The notes under the pieces were generated by a model. That model was not told the DNA's origin, searched no databases, and saw only the letters and a list, made by a program, of their open reading frames with translations. Made by a program: the position numbers and the translations under genes. This document shows, one piece after another, positions 54,969-63,092 of a stretch of 64,000 bases of DNA (positions are counted from its first letter, which is position 1; each line of letters begins with the position of its first letter). This stretch comes from Sphingobium fuliginis (GTDB lineage Bacteria > Pseudomonadota > Alphaproteobacteria > Sphingomonadales > Sphingomonadaceae), in the NCBI RefSeq assembly GCF_004152845.1, contig NZ_SEON01000009.1, positions 124,001 to 188,000 on the forward strand. Direction: 5' to 3'.

Positions 54969-55678
54969 CAACCGGCCGCCTGCGGTCGGGGCGGGTAGCG
55001 CAGCGATCCGGTCGGATCGGACAGACGGCCCTTGTCCAGCTTCATCATCTGCGCGCTGCCCACCTGCGCGATCAGCGGCAGGTCGTGGGTGGCGACGACG
55101 ATGGTGGTGCCCAGCCGGTTGAGCGCTTCGAACAGGGTCATGAGGCGGCGGGCCATGTCGGCGTCGACATTGCCGGTCGGCTCGTCCGCCACCAGTATTT
55201 CCGGGCGGCCGATGACGGCGCGGGCGATGGCGACGCGCTGCTGTTCCCCGCCCGACAGGGTGGCGGGGCGGGCCTGGCCGCGATCGCCCAGCCCCACCCA
55301 GTTCAGCATCTCGCTGACGGGCAGGTCGATCTCGCTCTCCTCCATGCCCGCGACCCGCAGCGGCAGGGCGATATTGTCATAGACCGACAGATGCGGGACC
55401 AGCCGGAAATCCTGGAACACCACCCCGATGCGCCGGCGGAACCCCGGCAGGCGCTTGCGGGGCAGTGTCACGACATCCTCCCCGAACAGGCGGATGACGC
55501 CGCGGCTGGGCCGCTGGGCGAGGTAGAGGAGCTTCAGCAGCGATGTCTTGCCCGCGCCCGACGCGCCGGTCAGGAAATAGAAGCCGCCGCTCGCCAGGGA
55601 GAAGCTGACGTCGGACAGCGTCTCGCTATCCAGACCATAGCGCAGGCCGACATTTTCGAACTGTACGATGGCCGACAT
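54968..55678 (-). CDS. ftsE: Cell division ATP-binding protein FtsE
   Basis: The 236-residue ABC ATPase has Walker A GASGAGKTSLLKLLY (38-52), Q-loop VVFQDFRLVPHLSVYDNI, signature LSGGEQQRVAIARAV, Walker B LVADEPTGNVD and H-loop VATHD. The sequence RPSRGVIRLFGEDV and the genetic coupling to ftsX identify FtsE rather than LolD. It is divergent from the MJ0042 zinc-ribbon gene, with 169 bases between. Confidence 0.95.
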   Translation of the reverse strand: MSAIVQFENVGLRYGLDSETLSDVSFSLASGGFYFLTGASGAGKTSLLKLLYLAQRPSRGVIRLFGEDVVTLPRKRLPGFRRRIGVVFQDFRLVPHLSVYDNIALPLRVAGMEESEIDLPVSEMLNWVGLGDRGQARPATLSGGEQQRVAIARAVIGRPEILVADEPTGNVDADMARRLMTLFEALNRLGTTIVVATHDLPLIAQVGSAQMMKLDKGRLSDPTGSLRYPPRPQAAG

Positions 55679-55847
55679 GCGTCTATTTCAGCGCCCGCGC
55701 GCTCCCTGCTTCCCCGATGGCCTAGCCATGGCACAGCGGACGGGCGGCCGTAAAGCCCATCCGGCCTGAGTCCGCGAGTCGCGCCCGGGTGAACGGGCAT
55801 GTTTGAAGCCGCTTGCCCTCGAATCCAACTCATGCCTATGAAGCGTC

Positions 55848-56684
55848 ATGATCCTGGTGTGTCCCAATTGCGCCACGCGCTATATCGTGCCGGACAGCGC
55901 CGTCGGCCCGAACGGCCGCCAGGTTCGCTGCGCCGCCTGCAAACATAGCTGGTTCCAGGAAGGCGCCGCGCTCGCCCCGCGAGAGGAAGCATTGGCGACG
56001 GCAGGCGTGCCCGAAGTCGCGGCGCCATCGCCTCCGCCTCCGCCGCCCCCCCCGGCGCCGCCCCCACCGCCGCCTCCGGTTGAGGAGTCCGCCCCGCCAG
56101 CGGTGGAGCCCGTCGCAGCGCCCGTGGAGCCCGAACCCGTCGCGCAAGCCGCACCCCCGGAAACCGCAAGGCCGGACTATCGGTTCGACGATATTTACGG
56201 GCGCGCCGAAGCGGATGCGCGCGACGATTGGGCCGAACCCGCGCCGGTAGCGGCGAAGCCCCGGCGCAACCGGCTGAAGATATGGACCTATGCGGCGCTC
56301 GCCTTCTGCCTGGCGATCGGCGCGGCCGGCGGGGCGCTCTGGTATTTCGGAACGCCTGGCTGGGCGGTCAATCTGGGCCTGGTGCCCGAGGAAGGCGACC
56401 CGGACCTGCTCTTCTATCTTTCCAAGCCTGCCGAGCGGCGCAAGCTGCCGACCGGGGAGGAATATTTCGCCTTTGGAGCGCGGATCGTGAACAGCGGCAA
56501 GCAGGTGCTGCCGGTGCCCCCCGTGCTGGTGCAACTGCGCGACAGGCAGAACCGGCTGGTGTTCAGCTGGACCACCAAGGCGGACCGGACCAGCCTGAAA
56601 CCGGGTGAGGAAGCGTCGATCAACGAAAGCCGGATCGACATTCCGAAAAATGCCGAGAATCTGTCGCTGACCTTCGTCCAGTGA
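55848..56684 (+). CDS. MJ0042 zinc-ribbon protein with proline-rich linker and membrane helix
   Basis: The 278-residue product begins with an MJ0042 zinc ribbon (Cys5, Cys8, Cys28, Cys31: CPNCATRY and CAACKHSW). A long Pro/Ala/Glu-rich linker (about 58-115, including runs of eight and seven Pro) leads to a membrane helix at about 143-165 ([20 protein letters not shown]). A C-terminal DUF3426-like beta domain follows ([40 protein letters not shown]). Such genes sit next to ftsEX in alphaproteobacteria, but their function is unknown. Topology suggests a cytoplasmic zinc ribbon and a periplasmic C-terminus. Confidence 0.85.
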   Translation: MILVCPNCATRYIVPDSAVGPNGRQVRCAACKHSWFQEGAALAPREEALATAGVPEVAAPSPPPPPPPPAPPPPPPPVEESAPPAVEPVAAPVEPEPVAQAAPPETARPDYRFDDIYGRAEADARDDWAEPAPVAAKPRRNRLKIWTYAALAFCLAIGAAGGALWYFGTPGWAVNLGLVPEEGDPDLLFYLSKPAERRKLPTGEEYFAFGARIVNSGKQVLPVPPVLVQLRDRQNRLVFSWTTKADRTSLKPGEEASINESRIDIPKNAENLSLTFVQ

Positions 56685-56690
56685 TCCGTT

Positions 56691-56781
56691 CGTCGTTCCT
56701 GCGCAGGCGGGAACCCATCTCCTGAACGTGCCGCCTGGGACGACTTATGGGAGATGGATCCCCGCCTTCGCGGGGATGACG
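56691..56781. repeat. Gene-less pair of 32-bp inverted repeats, same family as the GIY-YIG unit
   Basis: The left arm 56691-56722 and right arm 56750-56781 have the same length and layout as the arms around the GIY-YIG gene: hairpin stems of (G/A)TTCCYGC/GCGGGAA type with inward CCCATCTCC-type tails (GGAGATGG on the right). They enclose only 27 bases. The arms differ from each other at several positions, so this pair is older or more diverged. It fills the gap between the zinc-ribbon gene and pirin. Confidence 0.6.
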
Positions 56782-56792
56782 ATCTCAAAAAA

Positions 56793-57716
56793 TCACGGAT
56801 AGCTCACCGTCTTCGGCCGTCCCTGGGGGATCGGGATGAATTCCCGGTCGTCGCCAGGGATCAGGGGAAAGCGCATGGCTTCCCAATCCTCGCGGGCCTG
56901 CATCAGGCGGTCGGTGGAGGATGACACGAAATTCCACCAGACATGGCGAGGCGTCCGGAACGCCTCTCCCCCGCAAAGTATGACGCGGCCGCCGTCCACG
57001 CTCATCAACGTCGCCCTGATGCCGGGCCGCAGGACGTAGAGCATCTGCGGCTGGAGCATCACCCCGTCCAGCGCTGCGTCGCCGCCGGAGACATAGATCG
57101 CCCGCTCCTCCGCATCCGCGTCGATGGGGACCGAACCGCCGGGCGAGAGCTGGATGTCGGCATAGATGGTGTTCGCATAGGTGGTGACCGGTGAGGTTGC
57201 GCCCCACAGGCTGCCCATGATCACGCGTGCCCGCGCCCCAGCGCCATCGATGACGGGCAGACCGCCTTCACCGACATGCTCGAAGGCCGGGTCCATCTCC
57301 TCATAACGGTCGGGAAGCGCGAGCCAGGTCTGGATGGCGGACAGTTTCGACAGCTTTGCCCGGTCCTCGTCCGGCGACCGCTCGCTGTGGACGATGCCCT
57401 TGCCAGCGGTCATCAGGTTGACCGCGCCCGGCTCGATCAACTGCTCCGTGCCCAGGGAATCGCGGTGGAGGAAGCTGCCTTCATACATATAGGTGACGGT
57501 GGCGAGGTTGATGTGCGGGTGGGGGCGCACGTCCACGCCCTGCCCCGGTTCGATCCGGGCGGGACCGGCCTGGTCGAAGAAGATGAAGGGGCCGACCATG
57601 GTGCGATCCTTCACCGGCAGGGAACGATGGACGCGGAAATCGCCCAGGTCATGGGTGGTGGGCGTGATCGTCTGGATGATCGGATCGTTCTGGATGATCG
57701 GTTCGGGCGGGGTCAT
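56793..57716 (-). CDS. Pirin family protein
   Basis: The 307-residue bicupin has FIFFDQAGPARIEPGQGVDV and RPHPHINLATVTYMYEGSFL (metal-binding histidines), HRDSLGTEQLIEPGAVNLMT and the late pirin C-terminal domain (IYVSGGDAALDGVMLQPQML). Pirins bind iron; some act as quercetin dioxygenases or as regulators. It overlaps the GST gene (ATGA), so both are probably expressed together. Confidence 0.93.
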   Translation of the reverse strand: MTPPEPIIQNDPIIQTITPTTHDLGDFRVHRSLPVKDRTMVGPFIFFDQAGPARIEPGQGVDVRPHPHINLATVTYMYEGSFLHRDSLGTEQLIEPGAVNLMTAGKGIVHSERSPDEDRAKLSKLSAIQTWLALPDRYEEMDPAFEHVGEGGLPVIDGAGARARVIMGSLWGATSPVTTYANTIYADIQLSPGGSVPIDADAEERAIYVSGGDAALDGVMLQPQMLYVLRPGIRATLMSVDGGRVILCGGEAFRTPRHVWWNFVSSSTDRLMQAREDWEAMRFPLIPGDDREFIPIPQGRPKTVSYP

Positions 57717-58420
57717 GCTGCGTCCAGTTCGGGATAGTGGCGGAAGACATCTTCGTCGGTGAACGGCAGGCGCCGTTCGCTTGCCAGATAGTCCTGCAAT
57801 TCGGGCAGCGCCGCAACCCGGTCATGCAGATCGGCAAGGCGCGGGAAGGATGGCGTCAGCGTCGCCATGCGCAGCGGAAAGGCATAGCGCAATCCCGCGA
57901 TCAGGTGAAAGAGCGAGAGATCGGCATAGCTCCAGCTTCGGCCTGCCAGCCAGTCGCCCGTCTCCGCGCTCAGGGCATGTTCGAAATAGGTCAGGAATTT
58001 GGGGATGCGGCCGGCGCGAAACCCCTGGGCGGCGCGCAGGGCCTCGGCCTTCTGATTCTCATAATAGAGATGGGCGCCGACCGGATGGTGGACGTCATGC
58101 GCCTCCGCCACCATATCCATGATGGTGAGCTGCACCTGGGCGAGCCAATAGCGCGGCTTAAGGCCGGTGGGGCCGCATTCATGGCGTTCGGCCAGATAGA
58201 ACAGGATGTTGGCGGTCTGCGCCACGGTGCGGCCGTCCGTCACCAGATAGGGCGGGGCGAAGGCGGGACCGGCGTCGTGACGCTCCATGTCCGCCATCAG
58301 CGCTTCGTCGCCGTCGGTGCGGGCGCGGTCGCGATAGGCGATGCCGCACGCCTCCATCGTCAGCCGCACGAACTCGCCGCGCCCGGCTATGGTGGACCAG
58401 TACCAGAAATCATAGGCCAT
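57713..58420 (-). CDS. Glutathione S-transferase family protein
   Basis: The 235-residue product has an N-terminal thioredoxin-like domain (FWYWSTIAGRGEFVRLTMEA, PPYLVTDGRTVAQTANILFY) and an all-alpha C-terminal domain (WSYADLSLFHLIAGLRYAF). The catalytic N-terminal Tyr/Ser lies in the YWSTIAGRG segment, as in sigma/mu-like bacterial GSTs. Coupled to pirin by an ATGA overlap. Its substrate and role (detoxification or redox) are not evident. Confidence 0.9.
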   Translation of the reverse strand: MAYDFWYWSTIAGRGEFVRLTMEACGIAYRDRARTDGDEALMADMERHDAGPAFAPPYLVTDGRTVAQTANILFYLAERHECGPTGLKPRYWLAQVQLTIMDMVAEAHDVHHPVGAHLYYENQKAEALRAAQGFRAGRIPKFLTYFEHALSAETGDWLAGRSWSYADLSLFHLIAGLRYAFPLRMATLTPSFPRLADLHDRVAALPELQDYLASERRLPFTDEDVFRHYPELDAA

Positions 58421-58471
58421 GATGCGCGCCTCCTTCGACGGCGGCACAACGTTCGAACAGGCGCTATGGTG

Positions 58472-58756
58472 TCATTCGCCCGGCGCGCGAGCCTTTATCG
58501 CCAGGGCGTGGACCTTTTCGCGCAGCAGGTCGGCCAGCGCGGCATTGACCATCCGCTGGCGGGCGACGCGGTTCTGGCCCGTGAAGCGGCCGGAGACGAT
58601 CTCCACGGTGAAGTGGCTCTCCCCCGATCCGTCATGCCCGGCATGGCCGCGATGCTTCTCGCTGTCATCGATCACGGCGAGCCGTTCGGGGCTGAGGGCG
58701 GCCTGCAGCCGGGCTTCGATTTCGGTGGCGACAGGGCCTTTTAGAATCTCGGTCAT
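58472..58756 (-). CDS. bolA: BolA family protein
   Basis: The 94-residue product has the BolA-like fold: EIEARLQAALSPERLAVIDD, SHFTVEIVSGRFTGQNRVAR (loop and FxG-type core) and QRMVNAALADLLREKVHALA. BolA proteins bind [2Fe-2S] glutaredoxins and affect iron-sulfur maturation or regulation. In alphaproteobacteria it commonly sits next to a J-domain gene and cobST, as here. A -10-like CCTATATAGG lies only 5-14 bases upstream of the ATG, pointing to a leaderless transcript. Confidence 0.92.
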   Translation of the reverse strand: MTEILKGPVATEIEARLQAALSPERLAVIDDSEKHRGHAGHDGSGESHFTVEIVSGRFTGQNRVARQRMVNAALADLLREKVHALAIKARAPGE

Positions 58757-58760
58757 GGCC

Positions 58761-58770
58761 CCTATATAGG
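58761..58770. promoter_or_regulatory. Shared palindromic -10-like element between bolA and the J-domain gene
   Basis: CCTATATAGG is a perfect 10-bp palindrome in the 44-base gap between the divergent bolA and J-domain genes. It can act as a -10 in both directions. For bolA it would place the start of transcription at or next to the ATG. Confidence 0.4.
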
Positions 58771-58800
58771 CCCTTTATTCCCCGTTGCATCAGGACAATC

Positions 58801-59418
58801 TTGGCTAGCGATCCCTTCTCGACCCGGCGTTTCAACCGTTTCCACGGCCGCGTGGAAGGCGACCGCCCCTGCGCGGTGCCCGGCTGCGAGGAACCGGGGG
58901 AATTTCGCGCGCCGCCCCTGGAAGGAGGCCGGCCGAACCAGGAAGGCCCACGCTGGCGCTGGCTGTGCCTCGACCATGTGCGGGAATTCAACCAGGGCTA
59001 TAATTTCTTCACCGGCATGAGCCCGGAGGAGATCGCCGCCGCCCAGCGCCCCTATGCTGGGTGGGAGCGGGAAACGCGGGCCTTTTCGTCCAACGCCGCC
59101 AGTCCGCCGCCCAGATGGTCGGACTTTCAGGACCCGCTGGACGCAATCGGCGCCAAGTTCAGGGAGCGGGTGGCGAAGGCGCGGGCCGACAACCAGACGC
59201 GGCAGGACGGAAAATTCCTGTCGCGGGACGACCGGCGGGCGCTGGAGGTGATGGGGTTGCCGATCGACGCCGACCGAAGGGCGCTGCGGCAGCGCTACAC
59301 CGAATTGCTGCGGCGCTTTCATCCCGATCATAATGGCGGCGACCGGAGCCATGAGGCTTTGTTGCAGGGAGTGATCGAGGCCTATCAATTGTTGAGGAAG
59401 GCTGAGGCTTTCGCTTGA
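58801..59418 (+). CDS. J-domain (DnaJ-class) protein with N-terminal Cys/His motif
   Basis: The 205-residue product starts at TTG 58801 (AGGA upstream). The N-terminal half has a possible metal site (Cys24, Cys29 in CAVPGC; Cys56, His59 in CLDH) and YNFFTGMSPEEIAAAQRPYA. The C-terminal J domain (about 143-203) has the HPD motif in RRFHPDHNGGD (His174). J-proteins stimulate Hsp70 ATPase activity. An Hsp70-like gene follows on the same strand after 85 bases. The bolA-J-protein-cobS-cobT neighbourhood is typical of alphaproteobacteria. Confidence 0.88.
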   Translation: MASDPFSTRRFNRFHGRVEGDRPCAVPGCEEPGEFRAPPLEGGRPNQEGPRWRWLCLDHVREFNQGYNFFTGMSPEEIAAAQRPYAGWERETRAFSSNAASPPPRWSDFQDPLDAIGAKFRERVAKARADNQTRQDGKFLSRDDRRALEVMGLPIDADRRALRQRYTELLRRFHPDHNGGDRSHEALLQGVIEAYQLLRKAEAFA

Positions 59419-59422
59419 ACAT

Positions 59423-59449
59423 CGTCGTTCCCGCACAGGCGGGAATGAC
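59423..59449. repeat. Single hairpin of the TTCCCGC/GCGGGAA repeat family
   Basis: CGTCGTTCCCGC-ACA-GGCGGGAATGAC is a solo hairpin, written here as stem halves CGTCGTTCCCGC and GGCGGGAATGAC, just after the J-domain stop. It matches the stem, but not the inward tail, of the repeat arms at 39991 and 56691. It may also act as a transcript end. Confidence 0.5.
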
Positions 59450-59503
59450 TTGTGATCGGTTCATCGCGCTGTCATAGGCGCCGACCCTTCCCCGGAGATT
59501 CCT

Positions 59504-60790
59504 ATGACAACCCGCGCCCTGGGCCTCGATTTCGGCACGACCAACAGCGTGGCCGCGCTCGCTGGCGGGGGCGGGTCGGAACTGGTGGAATTTGCCGGCA
59601 AGGAAGCAACCGGCGCGGTGTTCCGCTCCGCGCTCTGCTTCTGGCATGACAGCGGCGTGAAGGGCGGCATGGCGCATGAGGCGGGACCATGGGCGATAGC
59701 GGAATATCTGGAATTTCCGGAGGACAGCCGCTTCCTGCAAAGCTTCAAGTCGGTGGCGGCCAGCCCGGTCTTCGAAAGCGCGAATGTGTTCGAGAAGCGC
59801 TTCCGCTTCGAGGAACTGGGGCAGATGTTCCTCTCCCGCATGGTCGGCCATGCGGGCGGCGCGCTGGACCGGCGGCCGGAGCGGATCGTGGTCGGGCGGC
59901 CGGTGGAATATGCCGGATCACGGCCCGACGAGGCGCTCGCCCGGCGGCGCTATGACGCCATGTTCGCAGGGTTCGGGGACGAGATTCACTATGTCTACGA
60001 ACCGCTGGGCGCCGCGTTCAGCTATGCCAGCCGCCTGACCGAAGCGGCGACGATATTGGTGGCGGACTTTGGCGGGGGCACCAGCGACTTTTCCATCGTC
60101 CGGGTCGAGGCGCCGGGCGCGGCGCGGCGTTGCGTGCCGCTCGGCTCGGCGGGCATCGGCCTTGCCGGGGACCGCTTCGACTATCGGATCGTCGATCATC
60201 TGGTGCTGCCGATGCTGGGCAAGGGCGGCAGCTATCACAGCTTCGGCAAGGAACTGGAGATTCCGCGCAGCTATTTTGCCGATTTTGCCGACTGGTCGCG
60301 GCTGGCGCTGATGCGCAACCGGCGGACCATGGACGAGCTGGCGCGGTTGCAGAAGGCCGCCCATGATCCCGACGCAATCGGACGGATGATCACGGTGATC
60401 GAGAAGGAACTGGGCTATCCGCTCTACGATGCGGTGGGGTCATTGAAACGGCGGCTGTCGGAGGCGGAGAGCGCGACTTTCCGCTTCGAAGGCGGCGGGC
60501 TCACCATCGAAAAGCAGGTAACGCGCGCCGATTTCGAGGGGTGGATCGCGCCCGACATCGCCCGGATCGAAGCCACGGTGGACAAGGCGCTCGACAGGGC
60601 GGGCGTGGCGCCCGATGCCATCGACCGGGTGTTCCTGACCGGCGGCACGTCCCTGATCCCGGCGATCCGGCGCATTTTCGACCGGCGCTTCGGGAAAGAC
60701 CATATTGCAACCGGCGGAGAATTGACGTCCATCGCCCATGGGCTGGCGCTGGTCGGGCAGGAGGCCAATTTGGCCGAATGGGCCGCTTGA
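59504..60790 (+). CDS. Hsp70 family protein (YegD-like, no substrate-binding domain)
   Basis: The 428-residue product is an actin/Hsp70-fold ATPase: phosphate 1 GLDFGTTNSVAALA (7-20), phosphate 2 VADFGGGTSDFSIV (about 186-199) and the adenosine motif VFLTGGTSLIPAIRRIFD. It lacks the roughly 230-residue substrate-binding part of DnaK. YegD-like insert features are present (FCLW-type HDSGVKGGMAHEAGP). Function is unknown; its J-domain neighbour could be a partner. It separates that gene from cobS. Confidence 0.88.
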   Translation: MTTRALGLDFGTTNSVAALAGGGGSELVEFAGKEATGAVFRSALCFWHDSGVKGGMAHEAGPWAIAEYLEFPEDSRFLQSFKSVAASPVFESANVFEKRFRFEELGQMFLSRMVGHAGGALDRRPERIVVGRPVEYAGSRPDEALARRRYDAMFAGFGDEIHYVYEPLGAAFSYASRLTEAATILVADFGGGTSDFSIVRVEAPGAARRCVPLGSAGIGLAGDRFDYRIVDHLVLPMLGKGGSYHSFGKELEIPRSYFADFADWSRLALMRNRRTMDELARLQKAAHDPDAIGRMITVIEKELGYPLYDAVGSLKRRLSEAESATFRFEGGGLTIEKQVTRADFEGWIAPDIARIEATVDKALDRAGVAPDAIDRVFLTGGTSLIPAIRRIFDRRFGKDHIATGGELTSIAHGLALVGQEANLAEWAA

Positions 60791-60878
60791 TCCCGGCGTG
60801 TTAAGGCCCCACTCTATCGACATGCCTGTCCCTGATGGTTAGGGCAGTGCCGACCAGATCGTTCAAAGAGATTAGAAG

Positions 60879-61886
60879 ATGACCGACATCCCGAACGTCC
60901 AGCCCGATACCCGCGCCGAAACGCTGTTGGCCTCGCCCGACCGCGAAGTCGACGCGCGCGAAGTGTTCGGCATCGATGTCGACATGAAGATCCCGGCCTT
61001 TTCGGAAGCCGACGAGCGGGTGCCCGATCTCGACCCCGCCTATGTGTTCGATCCGGACACCACGCTCGCGATCCTGGCTGGTTTCGCCTATAACCGCCGC
61101 GTGATGGTGCAGGGCTATCACGGCACCGGCAAGTCGAGCCATATCGAACAGGTCGCCGCGCGCCTGCGCTGGCCGTGCATCCGCATCAACCTGGACGCGC
61201 ATATCAGCCGCATCGACCTGGTCGGGCGCGACGCCATCGTCCTGAAGGACGGGCAGCAGGTGACGGAATTCCGCGAAGGCCTGCTCCCCTGGGCGTTGCA
61301 GCGGCCTGTGGCTTTGGTGTTCGACGAATATGATGCGGGCCGCCCGGACGTGATGTTCGTGATCCAGCGCGTGCTGGAAACCGACGGCAAGATGACGCTG
61401 CTCGACCAGAACCGGGTGATTCGGCCCAATCCCTGGTTCCGCCTGTTCGCGACCGCCAACACCGTGGGTCTGGGCGACACCACCGGCCTTTATCACGGCA
61501 CGCAGCAGATCAACCAGGGCCAGATGGACCGCTGGAACCTGGTGGTGGCGCTCAACTATCTGCCCGCCGCGACCGAGGCGCAGGTGGTGCTGGCCAAGTC
61601 CGGCGAGTACGACCATGAGGGCGGCCGCAAGGAAGTCGAGAATATGATCAAGGTGGCGGAACTGACGCGTCAGGGCTTCGTCAACGGCGACATATCGACC
61701 GTCATGAGCCCGCGCACCGTGATAAGCTGGGCGCAGAATGCGCTGATCTTCAAGAATATCGGCTTCGCCTTCCGCCTGAGCTTCCTCAACAAATGCGATG
61801 AGGCGGAGCGGCCGCTGGTGGCCGAATATTATCAGCGCGTCTTCGGCAAGGACCTGCCCGAAAGCGTCGCGCACCGGGCGGCGTGA
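60879..61886 (+). CDS. cobS: Cobaltochelatase CobS subunit (MoxR-type AAA+ ATPase)
   Basis: CobS and CobT form the chaperone-like part of aerobic cobaltochelatase with CobN. The 335-residue product has the CobS N-terminal signature [15 protein letters not shown], Walker [16 protein letters not shown], Walker [10 protein letters not shown], a pore/sensor segment [20 protein letters not shown] and ARG finger-like [11 protein letters not shown]+ ring assembly is expected. It is followed after one base by an OsmC gene, with cobT two genes later. Confidence 0.95.
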   Translation: MTDIPNVQPDTRAETLLASPDREVDAREVFGIDVDMKIPAFSEADERVPDLDPAYVFDPDTTLAILAGFAYNRRVMVQGYHGTGKSSHIEQVAARLRWPCIRINLDAHISRIDLVGRDAIVLKDGQQVTEFREGLLPWALQRPVALVFDEYDAGRPDVMFVIQRVLETDGKMTLLDQNRVIRPNPWFRLFATANTVGLGDTTGLYHGTQQINQGQMDRWNLVVALNYLPAATEAQVVLAKSGEYDHEGGRKEVENMIKVAELTRQGFVNGDISTVMSPRTVISWAQNALIFKNIGFAFRLSFLNKCDEAERPLVAEYYQRVFGKDLPESVAHRAA

Positions 61887-61887
61887 C

Positions 61888-62310
61888 GTGATCGTCGTCG
61901 AACGGATCGATCCGGAGGGCGGGACCGCCCATCGGATCAGCATTCGCGGGCATGAACTGATCGCGGACATGTCGGCGCCGGACGGCCATGATGCCGGGCC
62001 GGACCCGCATGACCTTTACGATTCGGCCTTGGGCGCGTGCAAGGCGATGACGATGCTCTGGTATGCGCAGCGCAACGGCATTCCGGTGGAGGGCATCCAT
62101 GTCGGCGTGGTGCGCGACGCGAGCCAGGAACGGCAGGGCATCTACAGGCTGACCACGCGCATCGCGCTGTCCGGTCCGCTCACCGAGGAGCAGCATGACA
62201 GACTGATCGCCGTCGCCGCGAAATGCCCGGTGCACAAGCTGATGAGCGAGGTCGAAACGCAGATCGAAACCATCGCCGTGCCCATGGTCGGGGAGGGCGA
62301 GCGGCCGTGA
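61888..62310 (+). CDS. OsmC family protein
   Basis: The 140-residue product starts at GTG 61888, one base after cobS. It has ISIRGHELIADMSAPDGHDA, LYDSALGACKAMTMLWYAQR (the reactive first cysteine in GAC) and DRLIAVAAKCPVHKLMSE (second cysteine in KCPVH). This is the two-cysteine pattern of OsmC/Ohr peroxidases that reduce organic hydroperoxides. It overlaps the next gene as GTGA. Its place inside the cobS-cobT pair is unusual. Confidence 0.9.
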   Translation: MIVVERIDPEGGTAHRISIRGHELIADMSAPDGHDAGPDPHDLYDSALGACKAMTMLWYAQRNGIPVEGIHVGVVRDASQERQGIYRLTTRIALSGPLTEEQHDRLIAVAAKCPVHKLMSEVETQIETIAVPMVGEGERP

Positions 62311-63092
62311 GCGAGCCTGTCGCCCTGACGCCGGAAAAAGCCCGCCTGCCGCTGGAGAGCGCGTTCAACCTGCGCGACTTCGGTGGTTATGCGACCGCCG
62401 ATGGGCGCTGCGTGAAGCGCGGCATGCTCTACCGGTCGGGGACGATGGCGCTGCTGACGGACGCGGATGCGGACCATCTCCGCTCGCTCGGCATCAAGGC
62501 GATCTGCGATTTCCGCCGCGGCAACGAACGGACCGCCGAACCCACGCTCTGGCATGGGAGCGAGGTCGATTATTTCTGCCGCGACTATGCGGAAAGCAGC
62601 GGGCTCCTCGGAGAGATGCTGAAGCGCGACGGCGCGACCGCGGACGATATGCGGCAGACGATGATCGCCCTCTATCGCGTCATTCCGGTCGACCATGCCG
62701 AATCCTACCGCGCCATGTTCGCGCGGATCGCGGATGGGCGCGTGCCGTTGCTGATCAACTGTTCGGCGGGCAAGGACCGGACCGGCGTGGGCGCGGCGCT
62801 GGTTCTGGCGGCGCTGGGCGTCCCGCGTCCGACCATCGTTCAGGATTATCTGGCGACCAACGCCCATGCCGATTGGGACTGGCTGCTGGCGCAGCGCAAC
62901 ACGCTGGTGGCGCGGATGCGGCTGACCAGAACCGACATGCTCGAACCGCTGCTGAAGGCGGAATCCGTCTATCTGGATACATTGTTCGCGACGCTGGATG
63001 AAAGCCATGGCGGCGTGGACGGCTATCTGAACGATGTGCTGGGCGTCGACGCCGCGGCACGGGATTCGATGCGCGGAATGTTGCTCGACTGA
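62307..63092 (+). CDS. Tyrosine-protein phosphatase (Y_phosphatase3/DSP type)
   Basis: The 261-residue enzyme starts at GTG 62307. It has FNLRDFGGYATADGRCVKRG and LYRSGTMALLTDADADHLRS, then the P-loop CX5R motif NCSAGKDRTG (Cys152, Arg158), which gives a cysteinyl-phosphate intermediate. The FNLRDxGGY start and CSAGKDRTG match the secreted/cytosolic bacterial Y_phosphatase3 group (LptA/PtpB-like). The stop overlaps the cobT ATG, so OsmC, phosphatase and cobT form a coupled chain. Confidence 0.9.
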   Translation: MSEPVALTPEKARLPLESAFNLRDFGGYATADGRCVKRGMLYRSGTMALLTDADADHLRSLGIKAICDFRRGNERTAEPTLWHGSEVDYFCRDYAESSGLLGEMLKRDGATADDMRQTMIALYRVIPVDHAESYRAMFARIADGRVPLLINCSAGKDRTGVGAALVLAALGVPRPTIVQDYLATNAHADWDWLLAQRNTLVARMRLTRTDMLEPLLKAESVYLDTLFATLDESHGGVDGYLNDVLGVDAAARDSMRGMLLD

